A stretch of 64,000 nt of DNA from Methanolinea sp. (GTDB lineage: Archaea > Halobacteriota > Methanomicrobia > Methanomicrobiales > Methanospirillaceae). The stretch is from the NCBI GenBank assembly GCA_016699325.1, contig CP064971.1:1054001-1118000 (forward strand), written 5' to 3'. This document shows, piece by piece, positions 16,498 through 25,093 of the stretch (position 1 is its first letter; each line of letters starts with the position of its first letter). The notes beneath the pieces are model-generated. The model was not told the DNA's origin, did not search any database, and was given only the letters and a program-made list of their open reading frames with translations. The position numbers were made by a program, and so were the translations under genes.

Positions 16498-17172
16498 TGG
16501 CAGGGAAAACTCCTTGCGGGACAGGACTTTGAAATAAGGCTGTAAACTTCAAGCCACGTTGTTGTGTAAAAAGGATGGCGGGTATTTTCGGTTCCCCTGC
16601 ACAAGAAGTTAAAGAAAGGCACGCTCATGGCGACTCTTAAACAGGCAGATATCACGGCCGAGGAGTTTAAACAATTTTTTCAGATGAAATCTCGGAGGTT
16701 AATTTTCCGAAATTCCACCCACCCACCGGTAATCACCAGTTCCCCGCACCCCGGCGAGAAAAAAAAGGCAACACCATCGCGTCCTGGCAGGACTTCGGTC
16801 ATCAGGACGGGTATTAGCACTACCCATGAACACCCCCCCATGGAACCCGCAATAATGAGCATTTTTTAAAAGGCGTTAAATCAACCAGTTCGTCAAAATA
16901 ACCCCGTAACAAAGACTTCTCCATCCAGGTGTGCACCATTTCCCATCCAGCCGGGATTTACCTGCACATTCCCCCGAAACGGAGCCCGGAATGAGCCCCG
17001 ATTCCGGTTGACCGGATACCGTTCCAGGAGACCGGGGCTGGCAGGGAGATCCACCATCCTTTCCTGGCGGATCTCCTTTCCGGATGAAACACTCCCCGGC
17101 ACGGAACTTGAAAACAGCAGACCATCAAACCGGTTCCGCGGCAGGGAACCCCTGGCCCGGGAACACCACCCT
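16498..17172. other. gene-free stretch, probably decayed sequence
   Basis: About 675 bases between the broken acetyltransferase and the RNase H-like gene. A plus-strand frame (16627-16869) starts MATLKQADITAEEFKQFF but soon loses coding character. No product, RNA or repeat was recognised. Confidence 0.3.
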
Positions 17173-17697
17173 CTACCGGGACAAGTCCATCTCGACCGCC
17201 GGGTCCGGCGAAAACGCAGTCCTCCGCTCGAGCATCTTCATGGCCTGCCTGAGCCTGGCCTTCAGCCAGACATTCTCATGCTCCAGGCGGCGCACCCTCC
17301 GGTAGAGCGGCTCGGTCCCGCCCGCCCCGCACAGGCTGGTGATATAGTGCTTCAGGAACCGGTCGGCACGGTTCTGCTTGCGCGGGATCCACTGGACATC
17401 GACTTTCAGGTTCTTCTGAACGATGAGGTCCTGGAACATGGCCCGCTTCCGGATGAAGCTTGGGTGGCGGACCCGCTCCTCGCGGGTGAGGTGCCAGACC
17501 ACCACCTGGCTGTCGGTCCGGATCCGGGCATGGCTGTTGTCCGGCAGGTTCTCGAGGGCCAGAATGACGGCGTTGAACTCGGCCTCGTTGTTCGATGCCC
17601 CACGCTCGTAGGAGAAAAACACCTCTTCGCCGGGAAAGAGGGCGATGGAATGGCCGTCGCCGCTCCCGTCAACCATGATCTCGATTCGGTCATGCAC
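17173..17697 (-). CDS. rnhA: type 1 RNase H-like protein
   Basis: From GTG at 17697 the protein has 174 residues. RNase HI cleaves RNA in RNA-DNA hybrids. The catalytic acids are visible: Asp10 in IMVDGSGDG, Glu38 in SNNEAEFNAVI, Asp62 in IRTDSQVVV. The family ends near WIPRKQNRADRFLKHY; the last about 40 residues form a charged helix that may be a coiled coil. An in-frame ATG at 17841 would add 48 low-complexity residues unlike the family, so GTG is preferred. No operon partners. Confidence 0.75.
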   Translation of the reverse strand: MHDRIEIMVDGSGDGHSIALFPGEEVFFSYERGASNNEAEFNAVILALENLPDNSHARIRTDSQVVVWHLTREERVRHPSFIRKRAMFQDLIVQKNLKVDVQWIPRKQNRADRFLKHYITSLCGAGGTEPLYRRVRRLEHENVWLKARLRQAMKMLERRTAFSPDPAVEMDLSR

Positions 17698-18055
17698 CGG
17701 CTCGCCACCGGGACCCGGGGATGGCAAAAGCGAGCCGGGGACCGTGCCAGGAGGACAATTCTTGAAAAAAAGGGCGTCGGGAGCGCGGGAGAGGGCCGCC
17801 AGGTCATACGCCCTCCCCTCCTCACTCCCGTCTCTTTGCAACCGGCTCTCTACCTCCGGGTGTCGTTACAGGGGTATCACCGTCACGCTATTTAACAATT
17901 GCGCTCTTTTCGCAAAAAAACCGCTGGTACAAACGTGATAACCAATCGCAGGGCTAATATTCGTCAGATGTCGATCGCAATGGGGATGCAGCGCCATGGT
18001 CCCTGCCCGGGATGCGCAGGTATGAAATCGCCGCTGTTACCGAAGAAAAAGGAAT

Positions 18056-18928
18056 TTACCGGATTATCTTTGCTATGGGGATCTCCAGGATATCTTCGGC
18101 CCCGGCAGCCTTGAGACTGGGGATGAGGGTGTTTACCTCCGCCTTCCGGGCCACGGTCTGGACGCTGTAGTAGTCTATGCCGTGCAGCCTGCTCACCGTA
18201 GGCCTCTTGAGGGCCGGGAGTGCGGCTACGACCCGCTCCATCGCCTCGTCAGGGACGTTCATGGAGAGGAGCACCTGGTGGCGGGCATCGATCACCCCGA
18301 GGAGCAGGGTCACGATCTCTTCTATAGCCCGGCGCTTTCCCTCGTCCTCGAAACTCTCCCGGTTGGCGATGATCACCGTGTAGGACTCCATGATCTGGCC
18401 GATGATCTTCAGGCCGTTTCTCCGCAGCGTCGTCCCGGTCTCGGTCAGGTCGACAACCACGTCCATCAGGTCCGGCACCTTCGCCTCGGATGCGCCGAAG
18501 GAGTGGAAGAGCTGGACCGGGATCCCGAGCCGCCCGAAGTATTCACGGGTGATCTCCGGGTACTCGGTGGTCACCCGGCTGTTAGGCCGGATCTGGGAGA
18601 CACTGGCGATGGGCTCGCTCTCGTGGACCGCGACCACGATCTTGACCGTCCCCTCCCCGGTCTTGCTGTAGGATAGGCGTGCCACCTCCCGCACCCTGGA
18701 ACCGGTCTCCTTCACCCAGTCAAGACCCGAGATGCCGAGGTCGAAATAGCCCATCTCGACATACCTGGGGATCTCCTGGGGCCGGAGGATCTTCACCTTG
18801 TCGATACGGAGGTCGGAAATGACCGGGTTGTAGTCCCGCTCCCCCCTTTTCACCTCGAGGTCCGCCTCCTTGAAGAGCTGCAGGGTCTGCGCCTCAAGGC
18901 TGCCCTTGGGAAGTGCGATGGAAATCAT
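18056..18928 (-). CDS. hisG: ATP phosphoribosyltransferase, long form
   Basis: HisG catalyses the first step of histidine synthesis, joining ATP and PRPP. This 290-residue protein is the long, HisZ-independent form. It starts MISIALPKGSLEAQTLQLF, carries the PRPP loop DLTETGTTLRRNGLKI, and has the C-terminal regulatory ACT-like domain (about residues 210-290, with RLHGIDYYSVQTVARK), which binds histidine for feedback inhibition. It lies 38 bp downstream of the DUF1015 gene, so they may be co-transcribed; other his genes are not in the window. Confidence 0.95.
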   Translation of the reverse strand: MISIALPKGSLEAQTLQLFKEADLEVKRGERDYNPVISDLRIDKVKILRPQEIPRYVEMGYFDLGISGLDWVKETGSRVREVARLSYSKTGEGTVKIVVAVHESEPIASVSQIRPNSRVTTEYPEITREYFGRLGIPVQLFHSFGASEAKVPDLMDVVVDLTETGTTLRRNGLKIIGQIMESYTVIIANRESFEDEGKRRAIEEIVTLLLGVIDARHQVLLSMNVPDEAMERVVAALPALKRPTVSRLHGIDYYSVQTVARKAEVNTLIPSLKAAGAEDILEIPIAKIIR

Positions 18929-18966
18929 GGCTGTACTCCCTTTGCCCGGGAAGGGAAAAAAGGTAT

Positions 18967-20220
18967 TCAGGAGAGGGTGTGAACGATCAGGCCCGAGAGG
19001 AGCTTTGGTTCAAACCAGGTGGACTTGGGAGGCATGATACCGTTCCCATCGGCAATGGACAGGACCGTCTCCACCCGGACCGGCGGCAGGGAGAAGGCCA
19101 CCGCGTACTCGCCCCGGTCCACCATGGCTTCGAGATCGGCGATGGGCCGGGCGCCGCCGAGGTACTGGAGGCGCTCGTCGCCCCGCGGGTCGGTGATGGA
19201 GAGGATCCGCTCGAGAACCTCGTGCTGCAGGACCGATACATCAAGGGCCGCGATGGGATTGGATGGCGGACTGCACCTTGCCCGGCATTCGTACCAGGTG
19301 CCGCCGAGGTACATGTGCATCAGGTGGCCGTTGCCCGGCGCCCGGGGGGTGATCTGGTAGGCCGAGCGGTCGACCGGTGCGCAGGCAGCGATCTCGTAGG
19401 AGCCGGAGAGCGCCTCCATGAACTCCTCGCGGGTCCTGCCCCCGAGATCGCGTACAAGGCGGCTGTAGCCATGTACCCGGACCTCCGAATCGGCGAAGAG
19501 CACTCCCATGAACCGGTCCGCTTCCCCGCCGCCGCACCCCTGCCGGCGCCGCATGGCGGCGACATTGACCGCCGATTTTGCCCGGTGATGGCCATCGGCG
19601 ATGTAGAGGCGGTCGATCCCGGAAAAGTGGCCCTCGATCCGGGCCAGGTGGCGGGGATCGGATACCCGGAAGATCCGGTGAACCGAGCCGTCGGACCACC
19701 CTACTTCGGCGTCGGGACGAAGCGTGCTGGCAAGTTCACCGAGGAAACGGGCAAGCGCTTCCCGGTCCCGGTAGATCAGGACAACCGGACCGGTATTGGC
19801 GTTTACCGCATCGATATGCCGGGTCCGGTCTTCTTCCTTGTCGTACCGGGTCTGCTCGTGCCGACGGATGACCCCGGACTCGTAGTCCTCCACCGAAAGG
19901 CAGCAGGCGAGCCCGGTGAACGTTTCCTTCCGGGAACTGACCTGGTAGATGTAAAACCCCGCGCTTCCATCGTCCCGGAACACCCCGGCCGACCGGAGTT
20001 CATCGAACCGCTCCCGGGCGCGGGCATAAACCCGGTCGTCATGGGGAGGGAGGTCGGGGAGCTCGGCATCGGGACGGCTGACCCGCAGGAAGCTCATCGG
20101 GTTCTTCCTGATGATTGCGAAAGCCTCCTGGCCGGTTACCACGTCATAGGGGACCGCTGCCACCTGTGCAGCAACCTCACGCTCCGGCCTGACCGCGGCA
20201 AAAGGAAATATCGCCACCAT
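18967..20220 (-). CDS. DUF1015 family protein
   Basis: A 417-residue cytosolic protein. The N-terminal IFPFAAVRPEREVAAQVAAV and PYDVV are the family hallmark, followed by VSSRKETFTGLACCLSVEDY, RHEQTRYDKEEDRTRHID and the strongly conserved YIADGHHRAKSA. DUF1015 proteins are widespread but without an agreed function. ATG at 20220 matches the family N-terminus; an upstream ATG at 20247 would add nine residues. Divergent from rimI and just upstream of hisG. Confidence 0.8.
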   Translation of the reverse strand: MVAIFPFAAVRPEREVAAQVAAVPYDVVTGQEAFAIIRKNPMSFLRVSRPDAELPDLPPHDDRVYARARERFDELRSAGVFRDDGSAGFYIYQVSSRKETFTGLACCLSVEDYESGVIRRHEQTRYDKEEDRTRHIDAVNANTGPVVLIYRDREALARFLGELASTLRPDAEVGWSDGSVHRIFRVSDPRHLARIEGHFSGIDRLYIADGHHRAKSAVNVAAMRRRQGCGGGEADRFMGVLFADSEVRVHGYSRLVRDLGGRTREEFMEALSGSYEIAACAPVDRSAYQITPRAPGNGHLMHMYLGGTWYECRARCSPPSNPIAALDVSVLQHEVLERILSITDPRGDERLQYLGGARPIADLEAMVDRGEYAVAFSLPPVRVETVLSIADGNGIMPPKSTWFEPKLLSGLIVHTLS

Positions 20221-20293
20221 GCTGAATCCAGGGCTCTCTCTAGTCATTTCCCCTGAACCTATATTAGTCCAGTGGCATACCTGTACAGGGAGC

Positions 20294-20755
20294 ATGGGCG
20301 CCGAGATCACCATACGGAAGGCCCGGCAGGACGACATCGGCGCGATTACCGCGATCGAGGCCGAATCGTTCCCCGATCCCTGGAGTGCCGCGGTGCTTGC
20401 CGAGACCCTCGCCTACTTCCCCTCGAATTTCTTTGTTGCGGATCACCAGGGAAGAGTGGTCGGCTTCGTTGCCGGAGGAATCGAGGACACCGGCGCGCAG
20501 GTCTATGGTCACATCTGCAACCTCGCCGTCACCCCCTCCTACCGGAAACGCGGGGTGGGCAGGATGCTTGTCCGGCGGGCCGAACGTCAGTTTGCCATCC
20601 AGCTCGCCGCCGGGGTCCAGCTCGAGGTCCGGGTGTCGAACACCGCTGCCCAGCAGTTTTACCATCGCCTCGGTTACCGGCAGATTTTCCTGGTGAACCA
20701 ATACTATGCCAATGGAGAGGACGCGGTGGTCATGCTGAAGGAATTCCGCTTCTAG
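20294..20755 (+). CDS. rimI: RimI-type GNAT N-acetyltransferase
   Basis: 153 residues. Archaeal RimI/Ard1-like enzymes acetylate protein N-termini. The GNAT fold is clear: ITIRKARQDDIGAITAIE, FPDPWS, ICNLAVTPSYRKRGVGRML (acetyl-CoA loop with R/Q-x2-G-x-G/A) and LEVRVSNTAAQQFYHRLGYR. The start at 20294 is favoured because CTATATTAG (about 20257-20265) lies about 30 bases before it, fitting a leaderless transcript. An ATG at 20219 in frame would add 25 unconserved residues. The stop overlaps the end of convergent hmgA by 3 bp. Confidence 0.85.
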   Translation: MGAEITIRKARQDDIGAITAIEAESFPDPWSAAVLAETLAYFPSNFFVADHQGRVVGFVAGGIEDTGAQVYGHICNLAVTPSYRKRGVGRMLVRRAERQFAIQLAAGVQLEVRVSNTAAQQFYHRLGYRQIFLVNQYYANGEDAVVMLKEFRF

Positions 20756-21957
20756 CGGCCGAGCTGCTGGTGGGCCCGGGCCAGGTGCTGTGCCCCGAGC
20801 GCCCCGAGCAGGGAGAGCTCCCCGGCAAGCACCGCGCAGGCGATGATCTCGGCGAACTTCTTCGCATTCGTCCCTGGCGGGCTCCCCCCACCGGCAACCC
20901 CGAGGAGGGTGAGGCATTCGTGCTGGGTCGCGACCCCGGTCCCGCCCCCCACCGTTCCCACCGGAAGCGACGGGAGCGTTACCGAGACATAGACCCCGCC
21001 TTCTGCAGGGTCGACCGTGGTGATGGCCAGGCTTCCCTCGACGACATGGGCCGGGTCCTGCCCGCAGGCGATGAACAGGGCGGCAACGATGTTTGCAGCA
21101 TGGGCATTGAAGCCAAGGGACCCGGCACGGGCCGACCCGACCAGGTTCTTGCGGAGGTTCACTTCGGCAAGGGTGGCAGCGTCCGTCTTGAAGACCTCCC
21201 GGACCAGGTTATCGGAAAGAAAGACCCCTGCGGCAACGGTCCGGCCCCTCCCCATGACCAGGTTGACCGCGGCCGGCTTCTTGTCGGTGCAGAAGTTGCC
21301 CGAGACAGCGATCAGGCGGGCGCCGGTCGCAGCCGCGATCACCTCAGCTGCCCTCGCGCTGGCGATGGTCACCATGTTCATACCCATGGCATCCTTGCTG
21401 TCGAACTCGAGCCGGACAAAGACGCTGGTCCCTCCGGTAGTGGTGGTGATACCGGTCAGTTTCCCGTGAGAGGTGGTGCTCTCGGCTGCAGCGGCGATCT
21501 CTTCCCGGTGGGAGGAAACCCATTCGCAGATGCTGCGGGCGTGGGGGATATCCCGGGCGGCAAAGACCGGCGCCCGGGTTATCCCGTCCCGGAAGATGCG
21601 GGCTTCTGCACCACCGGCACGGGAGATGGCCCCGCACCCCCGGTTGACCGATGCCACCAGCGCCCCTTCGGTGGTCGCCAGCGGGATGAAGAACGGGCCG
21701 TCCGCGTATTCACCCTTCACAAGGAGCGGACCGGCGACCCCTACCGGTACCTGGACGGTGCCGATCATGTTCTCGCAGTTCTTGGTGGCCGCCCGGTCGA
21801 TGGAGATCGAGAACGACCCGATCGCAGGGAGAGCGGTCCCTGTCTCCTGCTCGATATAGGTCCGCCGGACCCGCACCGCCTCCTCCGGCGGAAGCTCGGA
21901 CTCGAGCGCATAGAGTTTCAGCGACCCTTTTTTCAGCCTCTCGAGATAATCTTCCAT
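20752..21957 (-). CDS. hmgA: HMG-CoA reductase, class I
   Basis: A 401-residue enzyme reducing HMG-CoA to mevalonate with NADPH for isoprenoid ether-lipid synthesis. Class I signatures: ENMIGTVQVPVGVAGPL, the substrate loop with catalytic Glu in TTEGALVASVNRG, DAMGMNMV (cofactor site), GTVGGGTG, and the C-terminal catalytic His in ARAHQQLGR. ATG at 21957 starts MEDYLERLKKG, as in other archaeal enzymes. Only 26 bp separate it from divergent trm5. HMG-CoA synthase and thiolase are encoded 4-6 kb away on the same strand. Confidence 0.95.
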   Translation of the reverse strand: MEDYLERLKKGSLKLYALESELPPEEAVRVRRTYIEQETGTALPAIGSFSISIDRAATKNCENMIGTVQVPVGVAGPLLVKGEYADGPFFIPLATTEGALVASVNRGCGAISRAGGAEARIFRDGITRAPVFAARDIPHARSICEWVSSHREEIAAAAESTTSHGKLTGITTTTGGTSVFVRLEFDSKDAMGMNMVTIASARAAEVIAAATGARLIAVSGNFCTDKKPAAVNLVMGRGRTVAAGVFLSDNLVREVFKTDAATLAEVNLRKNLVGSARAGSLGFNAHAANIVAALFIACGQDPAHVVEGSLAITTVDPAEGGVYVSVTLPSLPVGTVGGGTGVATQHECLTLLGVAGGGSPPGTNAKKFAEIIACAVLAGELSLLGALGAQHLARAHQQLGR

Positions 21958-21983
21958 GATACTAGTACGCTTCCGGGATAAAT

Positions 21984-22895
21984 ATGGAACAGGACCAGTG
22001 GGCGCTGCGTGTCCCCCGCAGCCGGGGAGAGATCGAGCGGCAGCGGCTTGCAAGGGCAGGGCTCCTAGACCAGAGCCTCCGTCCGGGCATAGATGGCGAT
22101 ACGCTCCTCATCCCGGTTGTGGCAGAGCTGGAGGGTGCACAGCGGGCGAGCTTCCAGCGACGCGCCAGGACCCCGGAGCTGCCGCGCCACGAGCTGATCG
22201 GGGGCATCGCGGTCATGCTCGAGGAAAACCCGGCCGCAGCAGAGGAACTGCTGGCCTCCCGTCCCTCCCTGCATACCGTGCTCTTCCCGGTGAGCGATGT
22301 GGAGGGGGAGTATCGCACCCGCCGCTTCAGGGCGCTTGCCGGAAAAGACACCACCCGGACGACCTGCACCGAGTTCGGGAAGCGGTTCGCAATCGATCTC
22401 GCGGAGGCCTATTTCTCGGCCCGGCTGGCAACGGAACGGCAGCGTATCGTCTCCCGCATGGGGGAGGGCGAGAGGGTGCTCGACCTGTTCGCCGGGGTCG
22501 GGCCGTTTGCCCTGTCCCTTGCAGACCGGGCATCCCTGGTGGTGGCAGTCGACATCAATCCCGGCGCAGTCCGCCTCCTCGTACAGAACATCAGGCTGAA
22601 CCGTGCCGGAAACGTGCTCCCGTTTCTCGCAGACGCCTCGCGGGTCCGCGGCGCCCTCCCCTGGACCTTCGACCGCATCGTCATGAACCACCCGACCGGC
22701 GCCCTCCCCTTCCTTCGGGAGGCATTCGCCCTCTGCCGACCGGGAGGCTCGATCCACTGCTACGTCCTCCAGGAGAGGGAAGGAGAAGCCCTCCCGGAAA
22801 TCAGGGGTTACCCCGTGAAGGAGGTATGCGAACGCTACGTCCGCTCCTATTCGCCGGGGAAGTGGCACGCGGTGTACGATATCGTGGTGGGATGA
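21984..22895 (+). CDS. trm5: tRNA (guanine37-N1)-methyltransferase Trm5
   Basis: 303 residues. Trm5 makes m1G37 beside the anticodon, preventing frameshifting, and this is the first step of wyosine synthesis in archaeal tRNAPhe. An N-terminal D1-like/OB region (residues 1-125, with VSDVEGEYRTRRFRALAG) is followed by a Rossmann methyltransferase with motif I VLDLFAGVGPFAL, then VVAVDINPGAVRLL and the catalytic NHPTGALPFL (N-x-P). The start is probably leaderless. The short gap to hmgA means each promoter must lie partly in the other gene. Confidence 0.9.
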   Translation: MEQDQWALRVPRSRGEIERQRLARAGLLDQSLRPGIDGDTLLIPVVAELEGAQRASFQRRARTPELPRHELIGGIAVMLEENPAAAEELLASRPSLHTVLFPVSDVEGEYRTRRFRALAGKDTTRTTCTEFGKRFAIDLAEAYFSARLATERQRIVSRMGEGERVLDLFAGVGPFALSLADRASLVVAVDINPGAVRLLVQNIRLNRAGNVLPFLADASRVRGALPWTFDRIVMNHPTGALPFLREAFALCRPGGSIHCYVLQEREGEALPEIRGYPVKEVCERYVRSYSPGKWHAVYDIVVG

Positions 22896-22967
22896 CAAGG
22901 GCAGCCTGCTGCCGTGGCATCCGGCCGGCGCAGTGATCCCCTGGGCGATAACTCCTGTACCGCCCGG

Positions 22968-22974
22968 AAAAAAA
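22968..22974 (-). terminator. oligo-T terminator of the TOBE-domain gene
   Basis: Seven A on the plus strand (T7 on the transcribed sense) lie 17 bases past the stop of the minus-strand gene at 22991, a typical archaeal T-rich termination signal. Confidence 0.4.
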
Positions 22975-22990
22975 GGATGGCCCCGTGGAG

Positions 22991-23206
22991 CTACTCGGTC
23001 GCAACCATCACGTTCGATGCCTTGATGACCGCCGATACGTTCTTTCCCACGGCAAGCTTCATCCGGTCTGCAGAGGCTTTGGTGATCAGCGATGTGATCT
23101 CCACTCCCCCGGGCAGTTCGATAACCAGTTCCGCAAGGATCTGGCCATACCTGATCGATTTTACCTTTCCTTTGAAGACGTTCCTGGCGCTGATTTCCAT
23201 AGACAT
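22991..23206 (-). CDS. TOBE/Mop-domain molybdate (molybdopterin)-binding protein
   Basis: A 71-residue single Mop/TOBE domain: MEISARNVFKGKVKSI, ELPGGVEITSLITKASADRM, and LAVGKNVSAVIKASNVMVA. Molbindins oligomerise and bind molybdate or tungstate, relevant to the Mo/W formylmethanofuran dehydrogenase of methanogens. ATG at 23206 or 23200, or GTG at 23209, are all possible. An insertion sequence begins only 33 bp upstream and its target duplication coincides with a TATA-like sequence, so expression may have changed. Confidence 0.8.
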   Translation of the reverse strand: MSMEISARNVFKGKVKSIRYGQILAELVIELPGGVEITSLITKASADRMKLAVGKNVSAVIKASNVMVATE

Positions 23207-23232
23207 CACCGTGCAGACTTGTTAACCGCAGT

Positions 23233-23238
23233 ATAAAA
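23233..23238. repeat. target site duplication, left copy
   Basis: ATAAAA, repeated directly at 24619-24624 just outside the right end of the IS. Confidence 0.7.
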
Positions 23239-24618
23239 CCTGACTTCGCCAGAAGAAGGATGAGAAGGTAGTGTTTATATAATTTCATGCAAAAAAACAC
23301 AGCCTTCTCATTAGGTAATATAGCATTAATCGATAAAATTGATTCGGAGACCAACTTTTTCGCATCAGTTCTTGGCGGAGTTGGTGGTCGAAGCAAGTCA
23401 TTCATACCATCCGTAAAGCTTCTCATCAGCAACAAACTCAATCAATCGGTATCGATCAATAAGATTCTGGACTTTACCCCCGACGAACTTCTCAAGACAC
23501 TGGGGTTTGAAGATACAATTTCAGACCGGAGTTTGTATCGGACTCTTGAGTTAGGGTATTCCCGGGACAATCAGCCAGGGAAACTCCAGATCGCATTTGG
23601 GATCAGTGTCGGCCTCAATAACATACCGACGATGCTGACCATCCAGAAAGGAAATGTTCAGGATAAAAAGCATATGCAGATGCTGATCCGGTTATGCTCG
23701 AGCGTTCTTCCTGAAGGCAGTCTTCTGGTGTTTGACTGTGGAGGGAATACCCAGGATAACAAACGAAGGATCCGCGATCTGAAGTTCCATTATTTGACCC
23801 TGAAAGCAAAGAAGAAAGGACCATACCGGAACGAGATAACGATCTACCATGCCAGGAAAGAAAGCCAGGTTTCATTCGTTTCTGGCAACCGGGTCTATTC
23901 ATGTGTCAAATATCGGGATGGCGAAGAAGTCCGGGCATATATTTTTCTGTGACGACCTGGCCTGTGACCAGTTGACGAAGAAAGCAAGGAAACTTGAGAA
24001 AGACCTGGAGAAGGGGAAGGTTCTCACAAAAGAAGGTTGAACGCGGAAAAGATCTCGGCCAGTATATCGCTCCTGAGGGTTGGATCATCGCCCGTGGTCA
24101 TCTCCAGAAGATCATTGGCGATATCCCCAACCCCTATGTAACCGGTCTTGAAGGTTTCTTCGTGCTTGAATCAACCATCGATGATGATCCCGAAAACATC
24201 CTGAATGCCTACAAGAATCGTGACCGTGCAGAGAAGTTCATCCGGGACCTCAAAGAAGGAGCCGAGCCCGGCCGATCCGGCACTGGTCCAAACACGCGGT
24301 GATCGGGCACGTGTTGATCGTTTTCCTCACCAAAGTCCTGGTGAGTTTGACACAACTTTTCTGTAAAGATCCCGTCGTGAAAAATCTGAAAGTCCTCAAA
24401 AATTATCTCACGAATTTGACACTTACGATCATATACCCTTCTTTTGGGTATCCTGTCAAGATCATTTCCAACTTCTCCCCAGAAATACGCCCAATTCTTG
24501 GAGATTTTATCAAGAGATATGGTAGCCTGGAGGCGCCAAATCACTGGTAAATTGCTTCTGGCGAATTGGGTTAAGTCGTTTAAATTTGATGGAAGTACTG
24601 AAAAGTGGCGAAGTTAGG
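23239..24618 (+). mobile_element. decayed IS4-like insertion sequence with 6-bp target duplication
   Basis: 1380 bp between imperfect 13-bp inverted repeats: CCTGACTTCGCCA (23239-23251) and the complement of CCTAACTTCGCCA (24606-24618), one mismatch. ATAAAA flanks both ends as a direct repeat. Its left 0.3 kb is also present, truncated and inverted, at 5800-6094. The element sits 33 bp upstream of the Mop-domain gene. Confidence 0.85.
23287..24550 (+). pseudogene. broken IS4-superfamily transposase
   Basis: At least three frames are needed. 23287-23952 runs from the N-terminus (KILDFTPDELLKTLGFEDT) through LGYSRDNQPGKLQIAFGISV and VFDCGGNTQDNKRRIRDL. A shifted frame carries FFCDDLACDQLTKKARKLEK, a third GKDLGQYIAPEGWIIARGHL to EKFIRDLKEGAEP (catalytic Glu), and a last one the C-terminus from 24299. 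The stretch that should hold the first catalytic Asp, between RTLE and LGYSRDN, seems deleted. It cannot be active. Confidence 0.8.
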
Positions 24619-24654
24619 ATAAAAAATTTAATGTCATGGCAATGTTCTCCGGGC

Positions 24655-24693
24655 CCACCCCCCCCTGAAAAGACCGGGCCCGGAAAAAGGGGG
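24655..24693 (-). terminator. hairpin-like region after the DUF35 gene
   Basis: A C-run (about 24657-24666) and a G-run (about 24686-24693) can pair around the palindrome CCGGGCCCGG, giving a nested stem just past the stop at 24695. A short T-run is on the transcribed sense. It may end the mevalonate operon transcript. Confidence 0.35.
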
Positions 24694-24694
24694 G

Positions 24695-25093
24695 TTAATC
24701 TGCCGGAGCGTACTTTGTCCCGTAGTGGATGACCCCGCTGTCCCCGTCGGAAGAGATCTTCCGGAAGACCGGGCGCACCCTCATCCCGATGCAGACCTCG
24801 TCGGGTGCGCAGACCAGCTGGGCGGTGATCCTGGGCCCTTCGTCAAGCTGGACGATGGCCAGCACGTAGGGAGTCATCTGCTCGAACTGCTCGCTCGCCG
24901 TCCGGATGACGGTGTGGGTGACCACCGTCCCCTTCCCGGAAAACTTGTGATCGACTATATTGCCTGCCCTCCGGCAGTCTGGGCAGAACGACCGCGGCTG
25001 AAAGAAGTACCGCCCGCACCTGGTGCAGGTGGTCCCGATCAGGTTGTAGCGCTGGGGGATCTTCCTCCAGAACCGTGCAACGGACAAGGCCAC
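24695..25093 (-). CDS. DUF35 zinc-ribbon/OB-fold scaffold protein
   Basis: 132 residues, start GTG at 25093 directly after the thiolase stop (TGAGTG). An N-terminal zinc ribbon CTRCGRYFFQPRSFCPDC is followed by an OB-fold (VVTHTVIRTASEQFEQMTPY). In archaea, DUF35 proteins hold acetoacetyl-CoA thiolase and HMG-CoA synthase in one complex that channels acetoacetyl-CoA. Last gene of the four-gene mevalonate operon, which supports this role. Confidence 0.9.
   Translation of the reverse strand: MALSVARFWRKIPQRYNLIGTTCTRCGRYFFQPRSFCPDCRRAGNIVDHKFSGKGTVVTHTVIRTASEQFEQMTPYVLAIVQLDEGPRITAQLVCAPDEVCIGMRVRPVFRKISSDGDSGVIHYGTKYAPAD

Noticed and set aside
16627..16869. Small plus-strand frame starting MATLKQADITAEEFKQFF
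   Set aside because: Only the first about 20 codons look coding; the rest is low-complexity. Possibly decayed, but not supported.
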